Positions 1-5,809 of a stretch of DNA of 6,881 bases are shown here, in pieces. Each line of letters opens with the position of its first letter. The first letter of the stretch is position 1. Below the pieces are notes generated by a model. That model worked only from the letters and a program-made list of their open reading frames with translations, was not told the DNA's origin and made no database searches. The position numbers and the translations under genes were made by a program. This stretch comes from Coriobacteriia bacterium. GTDB taxonomy: Bacteria; Actinomycetota; Coriobacteriia; Coriobacteriales; UBA8131. Where the stretch lies: NCBI GenBank assembly GCA_009781525.1, contig WQXZ01000094.1:1-6881 (forward strand), given 5' to 3'.

Positions 1-457
1 AGCCTTCGTTCGCACCAAGGTGCGCGACGTTCGCACCGGCCGTGTAAACGATATTACTTTTAGAGCTGGGGAGAAGTTCGACGAGGTGCGCATGGAGCAA
101 AAGACCGTTCAGTTTCTTTATGCCGATAGCGACGAGTATTACTTCATGGATAACGAGACCTATGAGCAGCTGACGCTGACTGTTGAGGTCGTCGGCGACG
201 CAGCCAAGTGGTTGAAAGAGAATGATAACGCGACTTTTCAGTTTGCCGGAGAAGAGCTGCTAGGTGTTGAGGCTGCGATGTTCGTTGAGCTTGAGGTGGT
301 AGAAACAGAGCCGGGATTCAAAGGTGATACTGTTCAGGGTAGCTCCAAGCCGGCAACTCTTGAAACCGGAGCGGTTATCAACGTGCCGATGTTCGTCAAT
401 CAAGGAGATGTACTGCGAGTTGATACCCGAGACGGACGCTACATCACCAGGGTCTGA
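1..457 (+). CDS. efp: Elongation factor P, 5'-truncated by window edge
   Basis: EF-P binds ribosomes stalled at poly-proline stretches and promotes peptide bond formation. The frame is already open at base 2 and reads AFVRTKVRDV, the segment that directly follows the PGKGG loop in this family. About 35 N-terminal residues, including the loop lysine that is modified in many bacteria, therefore lie just outside the window; the GTG at base 20 is internal and not a start. The 151 visible residues cover the end of the KOW-like domain I and both OB-fold domains. The motif FMDNETYEQL and the C-terminal EF-P signature (bases 347-409, KPAT then VPMFV then QGD) are clear, and the protein ends in YITRV as expected. 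murI follows after 56 bp. Identification is secure. This genome has proline-rich (PAPAA)6 coding potential at 2310-2399, but those prolines are not consecutive, so it is not an obvious EF-P client. Confidence 0.97.
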   Translation, partial: AFVRTKVRDVRTGRVNDITFRAGEKFDEVRMEQKTVQFLYADSDEYYFMDNETYEQLTLTVEVVGDAAKWLKENDNATFQFAGEELLGVEAAMFVELEVVETEPGFKGDTVQGSSKPATLETGAVINVPMFVNQGDVLRVDTRDGRYITRV

Positions 458-461
458 AGCT

Positions 462-489
462 TTGAGCCCAGACACTGGAGCAATATATA
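462..489 (+). promoter_or_regulatory. Possible sigma-70-type promoter for murI
   Basis: TTGAGC (462-467) and TATATA (484-489) are separated by 16 nt in the short gap after efp. Each matches the consensus at four of six positions. A start of transcription near 496 would give a leader of about 18 nt before murI. This is seen only as a pattern; read-through from efp is an equally good explanation of murI expression. Confidence 0.3.
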
Positions 490-513
490 CAAAGCAAAGA
501 GATACTTAGTTTG

Positions 514-1473
514 ATGAATACAGAAAGCGTTGATACAGCTGCTGTCTCGCTGCCTATCGGAGTCTTTGACTCTGGCATCGGCGGCATGACTGTTGCTCGC
601 GAGATCATGCAGCAGTTGCCGCATGAGTCGATGATCTATTTCGGTGATACGCAGCGTTGTCCGTATGGCTCACGTCGCTTAAGTGAGGTACGTGAATACG
701 CCATCCAGATTACCAATTGGCTGCTTGAACAGGGAGTCAAAGCCATAATCATTGCCTGTAATACCGCCACTGCAGCAGCGCTTGATCACATCAGACAGAT
801 ATCACCGGTTCCAGTTATCGGCGTGATTGAGCCAGGTGCCAGGGCGGCGGTCAAGGCTACGACTAATCTGAATATCGGCGTGATCGGCACCCAGGCAACG
901 ATTGATTCGGGTGCCTACTCGCAAAGCATTCGCGAGATCAATAATGAGGCGACTGTCTTTAGCACAGCCACACCGAGATTCGTCGAGATAGTCGAAGCAG
1001 GGCTCAGACTTGATCGCAGTCCGTTGGAGGACTTCATTGCCCCGGTTGCATCTATATATGTAAGGCCTGCATTTCAAGAGATCGCCCGCGATTACCTTGA
1101 GCCTCTGAAGCGCTGCAACATAGATACCTTGGTGCTCGGATGCACCCATTATCCGTTCATTGCTCCGATGATATCGTCTATTATCGGTTCGCACGTGAAT
1201 ATCATCTCAAGTGCCGAAGAGACAGCACGCGATGTTGCCGCAGTGCTAGCCGATCGAAGCCTGCTTAACACGTCATCTCGTAGACCTTACCATCGGTTCG
1301 CAACCACCGGGCTTGACCTGGAGGACTTTCGTCTGCTGAGCTCGATGGTTCTTGGTATGACGATAGTCGCTCCTGAGCAGGTCAGCCTGGAGTATCTGGA
1401 AAGCCTGGGAGATGCGACTGCTGTGAGCGAGGTTTTATCCACATATTCTGAGTCTGCAACTCCGATAACCTGA
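514..1473 (+). CDS. murI: Glutamate racemase
   Basis: MurI interconverts L- and D-glutamate in the cytoplasm and supplies D-Glu for the peptidoglycan stem peptide. Both catalytic cysteines are present: Cys82 in ACNTATAAAL and Cys210 in GCTHYPFI. The N-terminal FDSGIGG (Asp19, Ser20) and GDTQRCPYG motifs form the rest of the active site. The protein has 319 residues from ATG 514, longer than the usual 260-275. The extra length lies partly between the two cysteines (128 residues apart, against about 111 in Bacillus RacE) and partly in a tail after VAPEQVSLEYL. A TTG at 511 directly precedes the ATG; ATG is preferred, although the only Shine-Dalgarno candidate (AAGAGA, near 497-502) is weak for either. 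The TGA at 1471 is followed at once by an in-frame TAG. rph starts 18 bp later, so the two are almost certainly co-transcribed. Confidence 0.96.
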   Translation: MNTESVDTAAVSLPIGVFDSGIGGMTVAREIMQQLPHESMIYFGDTQRCPYGSRRLSEVREYAIQITNWLLEQGVKAIIIACNTATAAALDHIRQISPVPVIGVIEPGARAAVKATTNLNIGVIGTQATIDSGAYSQSIREINNEATVFSTATPRFVEIVEAGLRLDRSPLEDFIAPVASIYVRPAFQEIARDYLEPLKRCNIDTLVLGCTHYPFIAPMISSIIGSHVNIISSAEETARDVAAVLADRSLLNTSSRRPYHRFATTGLDLEDFRLLSSMVLGMTIVAPEQVSLEYLESLGDATAVSEVLSTYSESATPIT

Positions 1474-1475
1474 TA

Positions 1476-1481
1476 GTGAGG
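1476..1481 (+). promoter_or_regulatory. Shine-Dalgarno site of rph
   Basis: GTGAGG lies 10 nt before ATG 1492, in the 18-bp gap after the murI stop. It supports that ATG as the start, which also gives the expected RNase PH N-terminus. Confidence 0.6.
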
Positions 1482-1491
1482 TTGGTTCACA

Positions 1492-2205
1492 ATGTCAACA
1501 AGATCATTCGAACGGCAGGATAATCAGTTGCGTCCAGTTAGCTTTGAGCGCGACTTTCTGAAGCATCCCTATGGGTCGTGTCTGGTCAAGTTCGGCGATA
1601 CGCATGTGCTTTGCGCTGTGACGATCGATGAGAACCTGCCTGGCTGGCGCAAGGGTTCGGGACTTGGTTGGCTGACGGCTGAGTATTCGATGTTACCGGC
1701 GTCGACTTCTGTTCGCAATAATCGTGAGCGAGGCATCGTGCAGGGGCGTACGCAGGAGATCCAGCGGTTAATCGGCCGCTCGCTGCGTTCGGTGCTGGAT
1801 ATGTCGGTGCTGGGTGAGTACAACATTTTTATTGATTGCGATGTCATTCAGGCGGATGGTGGTACCCGCACAGCGGCGATCACCGGTGCCTGGCTGGCGC
1901 TGCATGATGCGTTGACGGTCTGGCGTGATGCTGGCAAGCTGACAGCGAATCCGCTGCTTGGGCAGGTGGCTGCGGTCAGTGTTGGCATGGTGGACGGCAG
2001 GCTGGTCTTGGATATGGACGCAGCTGAGGACAACATCGCAGAGATCGATATGAACCTGGTGATGAATGGCCAGGCGGAGTTCATTGAGATACAGGGAACC
2101 GCCGAGCACACGACCTTCGACCGCACGCGGCTGGATGCCCTGCTTGATTTGGGAACCCATGGGTTAAACGAGTTGCTGTTTGCCCAAGCGGCTGAAATCG
2201 CGTAG
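1492..2205 (+). CDS. rph: Ribonuclease PH
   Basis: RNase PH is a phosphate-dependent 3'-5' exoribonuclease, a hexamer in known cases, that trims tRNA precursors and other RNA 3' ends in the cytoplasm. The 237 residues match the usual length of about 240. Landmarks occur in the right order: the RQDNQLRP N-terminal motif (residues 8-15), phosphate-site Arg86 in GRTQEIQRLIGRSLR, the GTRT phosphate loop (124-127) within CDVIQADGGTRTAAITGA, and the acidic pair Asp180/Asp186 in AEDNIAEIDMN, matching the metal and catalytic acids of the family. No key residue is missing. The gene sits between murI and rdgB, an arrangement also seen in Bacillus and Mycobacterium. Its last bases and stop codon are part of a 15-bp period duplication (2197-2223), which places two further in-frame TAG codons soon after the real stop. 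Confidence 0.97.
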   Translation: MSTRSFERQDNQLRPVSFERDFLKHPYGSCLVKFGDTHVLCAVTIDENLPGWRKGSGLGWLTAEYSMLPASTSVRNNRERGIVQGRTQEIQRLIGRSLRSVLDMSVLGEYNIFIDCDVIQADGGTRTAAITGAWLALHDALTVWRDAGKLTANPLLGQVAAVSVGMVDGRLVLDMDAAEDNIAEIDMNLVMNGQAEFIEIQGTAEHTTFDRTRLDALLDLGTHGLNELLFAQAAEIA

Positions 2206-2223
2206 GCTTAGATCGCGTAGGCT
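2197..2223 (+). repeat. 12-bp direct repeat, 15-bp period, spanning the rph stop
   Basis: ATCGCGTAGGCT occurs at 2197-2208 and again, identical, at 2212-2223. The first copy contains the rph stop (TAG 2203-2205) and the second copies that stop in the same frame (2218-2220). It looks like a recent small tandem duplication. The period of 15 equals that of the larger repeat downstream, although the sequence is different. Confidence 0.8.
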
Positions 2224-2227
2224 GGGA

Positions 2228-2260
2228 CTGATGGCGATCTGATGGTGATTTGACGGCGGT
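2228..2260 (+). repeat. Three imperfect 11-bp tandem units
   Basis: CTGATGGCGAT (2228-2238), CTGATGGTGAT (2239-2249) and TTGACGGCGGT (2250-2260) follow one another without gaps. The first two differ at one base; the third is more diverged. Each of the first two contains an ATG that runs quickly into a stop, so no peptide of note is encoded. Confidence 0.6.
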
Positions 2261-2267
2261 GGTTTGA

Positions 2268-3779
2268 ATTAACCAGAATTCTGATATCAGCGAGCAAGCC
2301 GGGCAGCTGCCCGCGCCCGCCGCGCCCGCGCCCGCCGCGCCCGCGCCCGCCGCGCCCGCGCCCGCCGCGCCCGCGCCCGCCGCGCCCGCGCCCGCCGCGC
2401 CACCCGCACAGTCAAGGCATACCGTTGTAATCGCGACCCACAACGCCCACAAGGTAGCCGAGATCATCAGCATCTTAGACCTCCCAGCTTGCGAGTTCGT
2501 CAGCCTGGGCGACCTGCACATCACCGACGAGGCAATCGAATCTGGCCCGGACTTCGCCGCAAACGCCTGGTTGAAGGCCAGCTTCGCCTTCGCGCGCACC
2601 AAAATGACCTGCATCGCAGACGACTCGGGTCTTGAGGTCGATGCCCTTGAGGGAGCCCCCGGGGTGCTCTCTGCCCGCTATGCTGGTGAGGATGCAAGCG
2701 ATGAAGATAACCGAAAAAAGCTGCTACGCATGCTGAGAGGCGTTTCTGACGACCAGCGCACCGCGCGCTTTGTCTGCGAGATCGCAATGATCGCTGCAGA
2801 CGGCAGCCAGGTCTCCGCTCGCGGTGTCTGCAACGGGCGCATCGCGCTTGCCGAGCAGGGGCAGGGCGGATTCGGCTACGATTCGATTTTCATACCTGAT
2901 GATCCAGGCGATGGTCGCACCATGGCTGAGCTGACTGCCGAGCACAAGAATACCGTCTCGCACCGCGGATTGGCGTTAGCCGAGCTGCGCCGAAAGCTCT
3001 CAGCGGGATCTTATCCAGATATATTTGGCGAGTCGAAGCCAAAGAAAGACTATGTGGATAAGATCTCACCTGCGGCGACGACTGCCAAGGGAGCGATGCA
3101 TCCTGCGACAACCAGCAAGGTTTCTCTCGCGGTGTTTGACTTCGATGGCACGTTGCTTGACGGTGCATCGCCAGTGCGGTTGGTGCGATTTTTAATGGCC
3201 AAGCGAATCATGCCTATTTCGACCGGCGCCAAGATCGGGCGTTGGGCGTTCAAGTACAAGTTCAATCGTCCGGTCGAACAGGCAGAGGTGCGAGGTTATG
3301 TTTTTGATGGCATGCAGACGCTTTCGGCTGACCAGGTACGCGATTTGATGGTTGACCTCTATCATGATGAGTTAAAGCCACTCCTGCGTAGAACCGGTTT
3401 GGCTCAGATCGAGCAAGCCAAACGAGAGGGTAAGCGGGTGGCTTTGGTTTCTGCATCATTTCGGCCTATCGTCAGCGAGCTGGCAAAAGATATCGGCACC
3501 GATTTGTTCGTCTGTACCGAGATGGAGATTGTCGATGGTTTCTACACCGGTAATGTGATCTGCGCGCCACCAGAAGGAGTGCATAAACTGCTTCAGCTGA
3601 AGCAACGTGCTGATGAGCTTTTCGGTGAGGGAAACTGGACGATTGATAGCGCATGGGGAGACCATATCAGCGATGAGCCGATTCTCTCGGCTGCACTCAG
3701 ACCTGTCGCGGTTAATCCGGAGCGCCTGCTAAGGATGCGTGCGACCAGCCTGAACTGGACTATCTGTAACTGGCAATAG
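2268..3779 (+). CDS. rdgB: RdgB/HAM1 NTP pyrophosphatase fused to HAD-IB phosphatase; start codon unclear
   Basis: The first enzyme domain (about 2421-3060) hydrolyses dITP/XTP-type non-canonical purine nucleotides to monophosphates. Its motifs are THNAHKVAEI (2436 onward), DDSGLEVD (from 2619, with the catalytic acidic pair), GQGGFGYDSIF and KNTVSHR. The loop has Asp-Ser where Asp-Pro is usual. A linker (about 3060-3120) leads to a HAD-IB (SerB-like) phosphatase: DFDGTLLDG nucleophile motif (3138 on), LVSAS motif II (Ser at 3450), a Lys in HKLLQLK, and motif IV GDHISDEP (Asp at 3660) followed by VAVNPERLLR. Its substrate cannot be told. The frame opens after a TGA at 2265. No ATG, GTG or TTG occurs before TTG 2571, which would delete the essential THN motif. 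Candidate starts are ATT 2268 (503 aa; GGTGG 5 nt upstream) or CTG 2307 (490 aa). The N-terminus carries (PAPAA)6. The coordinates given are the full open frame; domain calls are firm, the start is not. Confidence 0.85.
   Translation: MNQNSDISEQAGQLPAPAAPAPAAPAPAAPAPAAPAPAAPAPAAPPAQSRHTVVIATHNAHKVAEIISILDLPACEFVSLGDLHITDEAIESGPDFAANAWLKASFAFARTKMTCIADDSGLEVDALEGAPGVLSARYAGEDASDEDNRKKLLRMLRGVSDDQRTARFVCEIAMIAADGSQVSARGVCNGRIALAEQGQGGFGYDSIFIPDDPGDGRTMAELTAEHKNTVSHRGLALAELRRKLSAGSYPDIFGESKPKKDYVDKISPAATTAKGAMHPATTSKVSLAVFDFDGTLLDGASPVRLVRFLMAKRIMPISTGAKIGRWAFKYKFNRPVEQAEVRGYVFDGMQTLSADQVRDLMVDLYHDELKPLLRRTGLAQIEQAKREGKRVALVSASFRPIVSELAKDIGTDLFVCTEMEIVDGFYTGNVICAPPEGVHKLLQLKQRADELFGEGNWTIDSAWGDHISDEPILSAALRPVAVNPERLLRMRATSLNWTICNWQ
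2310..2399 (+). repeat. Six perfect 15-bp tandem units encoding (PAPAA)6
   Basis: The unit CCCGCGCCCGCCGCG is repeated six times with no substitution, and the frame is that of the downstream rdgB domain, giving Pro-Ala-Pro-Ala-Ala units. Identity extends to third codon positions, which points to recent expansion by slippage rather than selection on protein sequence alone. A gain or loss of units would keep the frame. The complementary strand has twelve GGG runs separated by 3 or 6 nt, a G-quadruplex-type pattern. Being pure G/C, the tract is free of stops in every frame, so its openness alone is no evidence of translation. Confidence 0.95.
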
Positions 3780-3870
3780 GGGCGAATCGCTTAAAGGCTC
3801 AGTGGATACCGCGCGAATAACGATTCATCAAAATCATCTGATTACTGCAGGCGAGCCCAAGAAAAGAAGT

Positions 3871-3879
3871 TATTATATA
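3871..3879 (+). promoter_or_regulatory. AT-rich -10-like box upstream of the AAA-like gene
   Basis: TATTATATA includes TATTAT (five of six matches to TATAAT) in the 127-bp gap after the rdgB-HAD gene, and would place the RNA start near 3883, about 24 nt before ATG 3907. No good -35 hexamer is visible 16-18 nt upstream, so this is a weak call. The rest of the gap shows nothing definite. Confidence 0.35.
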
Positions 3880-3892
3880 GAGTGAGTTTATG

Positions 3893-3900
3893 AAAGGGGG
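3893..3900 (+). promoter_or_regulatory. Strong Shine-Dalgarno site of the AAA-like gene
   Basis: GAAAGGGG/AAAGGGGG lies just before 3901, with six bases between the G run and ATG 3907. It fixes ATG 3907 as the start rather than the out-of-frame ATG at 3890. Confidence 0.7.
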
Positions 3901-3906
3901 TCTGCA

Positions 3907-5661
3907 ATGGTTGACAGAACACTTGGACCGAACAATCATCCCGACGCAAATACGCTTCTCACTGCAGCCCAAACCGCCTTGGGTGCAGGACAGGCCCGGC
4001 TAGCCATTCATTTATATAGCGCGGCCTTTGAAACCAGCGCGAGCCTTGGCGAAAGTGTGCCTGACGAGCTGGTAAACGGTGTACGTGTGGCTTTAAATCT
4101 TGCCTTTGAACTCGGTGATAAGGCAACCGTTGAGTCACTGATCAACATACTTGAGCCATTCAACACCCAGGAGCAGAAGACAAACGATCGTGAGCGCCTG
4201 CAATCAATGCAGCCAAGCACGGTCGACACGCTGCTGATCGATGCGACGAAAGTCGATCTGAGCGAAGACATAAAAGGTGTTGCCCAGATTCTCTCTGAAG
4301 CAACCAGTGGCTTTGATGGAATAGATTTCAACGCCTGGCTACGCCAGTTCCGCTCTGCGTTAGGCTTGCCTGCCGACGAAGGTTCTGCTCTGGATACCCC
4401 TGGCATCATTCTGCCCGACGAGCGTAACTGGGGAGCTTCACCGGATGTCAGAGCCAACCGACCAGGCGGCTTTGATAATCCAAGCGACTCGCTTCTGGTC
4501 TTACCACCAGGCGCACGTGCCATGTCAAGGCGCCCGGACTCTTCCATGGAATCACTCGGAAGAGGAGCCGGGGAGCAGGGCGGTGGCCAACTTGACCGCC
4601 CCGGCCGCGGCTGGCGAATGAGCTTTAACCGCATCGTCGGATTCGACCGCGCTCTTGAGCAGATGCGCCGCTTCGGCTTTTTTCGCCGCAGAGAACGCGA
4701 GCTCAATAACTTCGCCGATCGGATGGCCAGCCTGCATGGCGTACCAAGACTCAGCCTGACCCAACCATTTTTATTCAGTGGAGAAGATATCGCTGACATC
4801 AGATTGTTCGCCATGGCAACCGCAACAGAGATCGGTTGGCAGGTAATCAATATCCGGGTTGAGTTGGACGAACGTGGCAACGGAACCATAAAAATCTCGG
4901 GTCCTGTCAGAAATCGCTTCTTCGGAGGACTACCTGAGCTAGGTGAGATTCATACACCCTGCATTGTTTTACTGGAGGATCTGGAGGCACTGCAGCAGAT
5001 ACTGGATGCAAATAGTCGCAGCTTTGCCAGGGGAGAGTCTGGCTCTGGTGGTTCCGGAAGCCCAGGAAGCCCCGGTGGTCCCGGAGGATCCGGTTCGGGT
5101 GGCTTCGGCTTCGGTATCGGCGGCTCTGGTTCTGGTGGACCCGGTGGGTCTGGCGGCTTTGGTGGGCCAGGCGGCTCTGGCTCATGGGACGGGATGCAAC
5201 GTCCCGGTGTACGCCTTGAGCTCAGCGCATACCTGCGTGAGCTACTAAACAAACCAGGCGTGTTTTTTATGGCTACCTGCCGTGAAGGCTACGAAGTCAG
5301 TGGAGTGCTGAAAGATATAATCGGCCCGATGCACAGAATCAGCGTGCTTCATCCTGACACCCAGGAGCGCAGGGCGATTTGGGAGCGCATGCTGCGGGAG
5401 CATCCGTCTATGCAAGGATTGCCGTTAGGTAAGTTGGTTGACTACTCCGAAGGCATTGCTCGAGTTTTTTTGTTCGAGGTCGTGAATGAGACTGTAAGCA
5501 AGTCATATCAAGAATCTCTTGCATCAGGACGCTATCAGGCAGTGAATTTAGGGGATATTCTGGCTAATCTGAGCAGTGTTGTGGATAAAGACTCCGATGT
5601 GTACCAACGCTTGGAAGATGCTGCAGCAGAAGAGTTCAGTAGAGAATTGAACGAAATATGA
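3907..5661 (+). CDS. AAA-fold protein lacking Walker A, with Gly/Ser-rich insertion
   Basis: I do not recognise a named family. The 584-residue protein is predicted cytoplasmic, with no signal peptide or membrane segment. Residues about 12-90 are Ala/Leu-rich helices resembling TPR units; 165-235 look disordered and Gly/Pro/Arg-rich. From about 240 it follows the FtsH-type AAA layout: FNRIVGFDRALEQM resembles the FtsH entry motif; FLFSGEDIADIRLF (290 on) occupies the P-loop position but has no GxxxxGK[ST]; CIVLLEDLE (352-360) fits a Walker B; FFMATCRE (453-460) fits sensor 1; DTQERRAIWERML (484 on) matches the strand-to-lid region; a helical lid follows. Between Walker B and sensor 1, residues 376-426 are almost only Gly, Ser, Pro and Phe. 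Without a P-loop it probably cannot hydrolyse ATP in the standard way and may act as a scaffold or partner of a true AAA protein. That role is inference; the AAA resemblance is moderately strong. Confidence 0.8.
   Translation: MVDRTLGPNNHPDANTLLTAAQTALGAGQARLAIHLYSAAFETSASLGESVPDELVNGVRVALNLAFELGDKATVESLINILEPFNTQEQKTNDRERLQSMQPSTVDTLLIDATKVDLSEDIKGVAQILSEATSGFDGIDFNAWLRQFRSALGLPADEGSALDTPGIILPDERNWGASPDVRANRPGGFDNPSDSLLVLPPGARAMSRRPDSSMESLGRGAGEQGGGQLDRPGRGWRMSFNRIVGFDRALEQMRRFGFFRRRERELNNFADRMASLHGVPRLSLTQPFLFSGEDIADIRLFAMATATEIGWQVINIRVELDERGNGTIKISGPVRNRFFGGLPELGEIHTPCIVLLEDLEALQQILDANSRSFARGESGSGGSGSPGSPGGPGGSGSGGFGFGIGGSGSGGPGGSGGFGGPGGSGSWDGMQRPGVRLELSAYLRELLNKPGVFFMATCREGYEVSGVLKDIIGPMHRISVLHPDTQERRAIWERMLREHPSMQGLPLGKLVDYSEGIARVFLFEVVNETVSKSYQESLASGRYQAVNLGDILANLSSVVDKDSDVYQRLEDAAAEEFSRELNEI
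5032..5184 (+). repeat. Gly/Ser-rich low-complexity coding insertion
   Basis: These 153 bp encode about 51 residues (376-426 of the AAA-like protein), nearly all Gly with Ser, Pro and some Phe, in patterns such as GGSGSGG and GGFGGPGG. The DNA consists of varied GGN and TCT/TCC codons and is not a perfect repeat, unlike the tracts at 2310 and 6757. It sits where classic AAA proteins have the loop after Walker B. Confidence 0.85.
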
Positions 5662-5699
5662 CAAGCTGATAGCAAATTACGATGCATTTTTGCCAAACT

Positions 5700-5727
5700 T
5701 TGTTAAATAAACATCAACATATAACAT
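5700..5727 (+). promoter_or_regulatory. Possible promoter of the Rrf2 regulator gene
   Basis: TTGTTA (5700-5705) and TAACAT (5722-5727), 16 nt apart, lie in an AT-rich stretch. An alternative -10, TATCTT at 5745-5750, is closer to the gene but has no good -35. The AT-rich character of 5680-5750 makes a promoter here likely; the exact elements are uncertain. Confidence 0.35.
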
Positions 5728-5754
5728 TTCAAAGGCTAATCTGGTATCTTCTAA

Positions 5755-5789
5755 CTGTCACTTACCATAGCACTGTGGTGAACTGACAG
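5755..5789 (+). promoter_or_regulatory. Imperfect dyad: candidate operator or leader hairpin
   Basis: CTGTCACTTACCA (5755-5767) pairs with TGGTGAACTGACAG (5776-5789): 12 base pairs with one C-C mismatch and one bulged G, and an 8-nt loop. It ends 8 nt before the AGGAGG of the Rrf2 gene. Rrf2 proteins bind dyads and often repress their own genes, so an autoregulatory operator is plausible. An RNA hairpin in the leader is the alternative. Confidence 0.5.
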
Positions 5790-5797
5790 AAGGATTT

Positions 5798-5803
5798 AGG
5801 AGG
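5798..5803 (+). promoter_or_regulatory. Consensus Shine-Dalgarno site of the Rrf2 gene
   Basis: AGGAGG is perfect and lies 6 nt before ATG 5810 but only 3 nt before TTG 5807, which decides the start in favour of ATG 5810. Confidence 0.85.
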
Positions 5804-5809
5804 TTATTG

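Noticed and set aside
20..22. GTG as the start of efp
   Set aside because: The upstream in-frame codons AFVRTK match the conserved EF-P segment, so the gene begins outside the window.
2081..2614. Minus-strand frame with Gly-Ala-rich repeats opposite the 15-bp array
   Set aside because: The array has only G and C, so no stop can occur in any frame. The frame overlaps the rph end and the RdgB N-terminus, both of which have clear protein motifs on the + strand.
3784..3826. Terminator after the rdgB-HAD gene (GAATCG / CGATTC)
   Set aside because: Only six base pairs with a loop of over 30 nt and no T run; not distinguishable from chance.
3911..3916. TTGACA as a -35 element
   Set aside because: It is a perfect hexamer but lies inside the coding start of the AAA-like gene (Val-Asp codons), with no -10 at a suitable distance and no downstream gene to serve.
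4008..4889. 293-residue minus-strand frame within the AAA-like gene
   Set aside because: Its translation resembles no known protein, it has no ribosome site, and the + strand frame has a strong Shine-Dalgarno and a recognisable fold. It is an antisense shadow.
5672..5693. Terminator after the AAA-like gene (GCAAA / TTTGC)
   Set aside because: A 5-bp AT-rich stem with a long loop is too weak, and the T run lies in the arm rather than after it.
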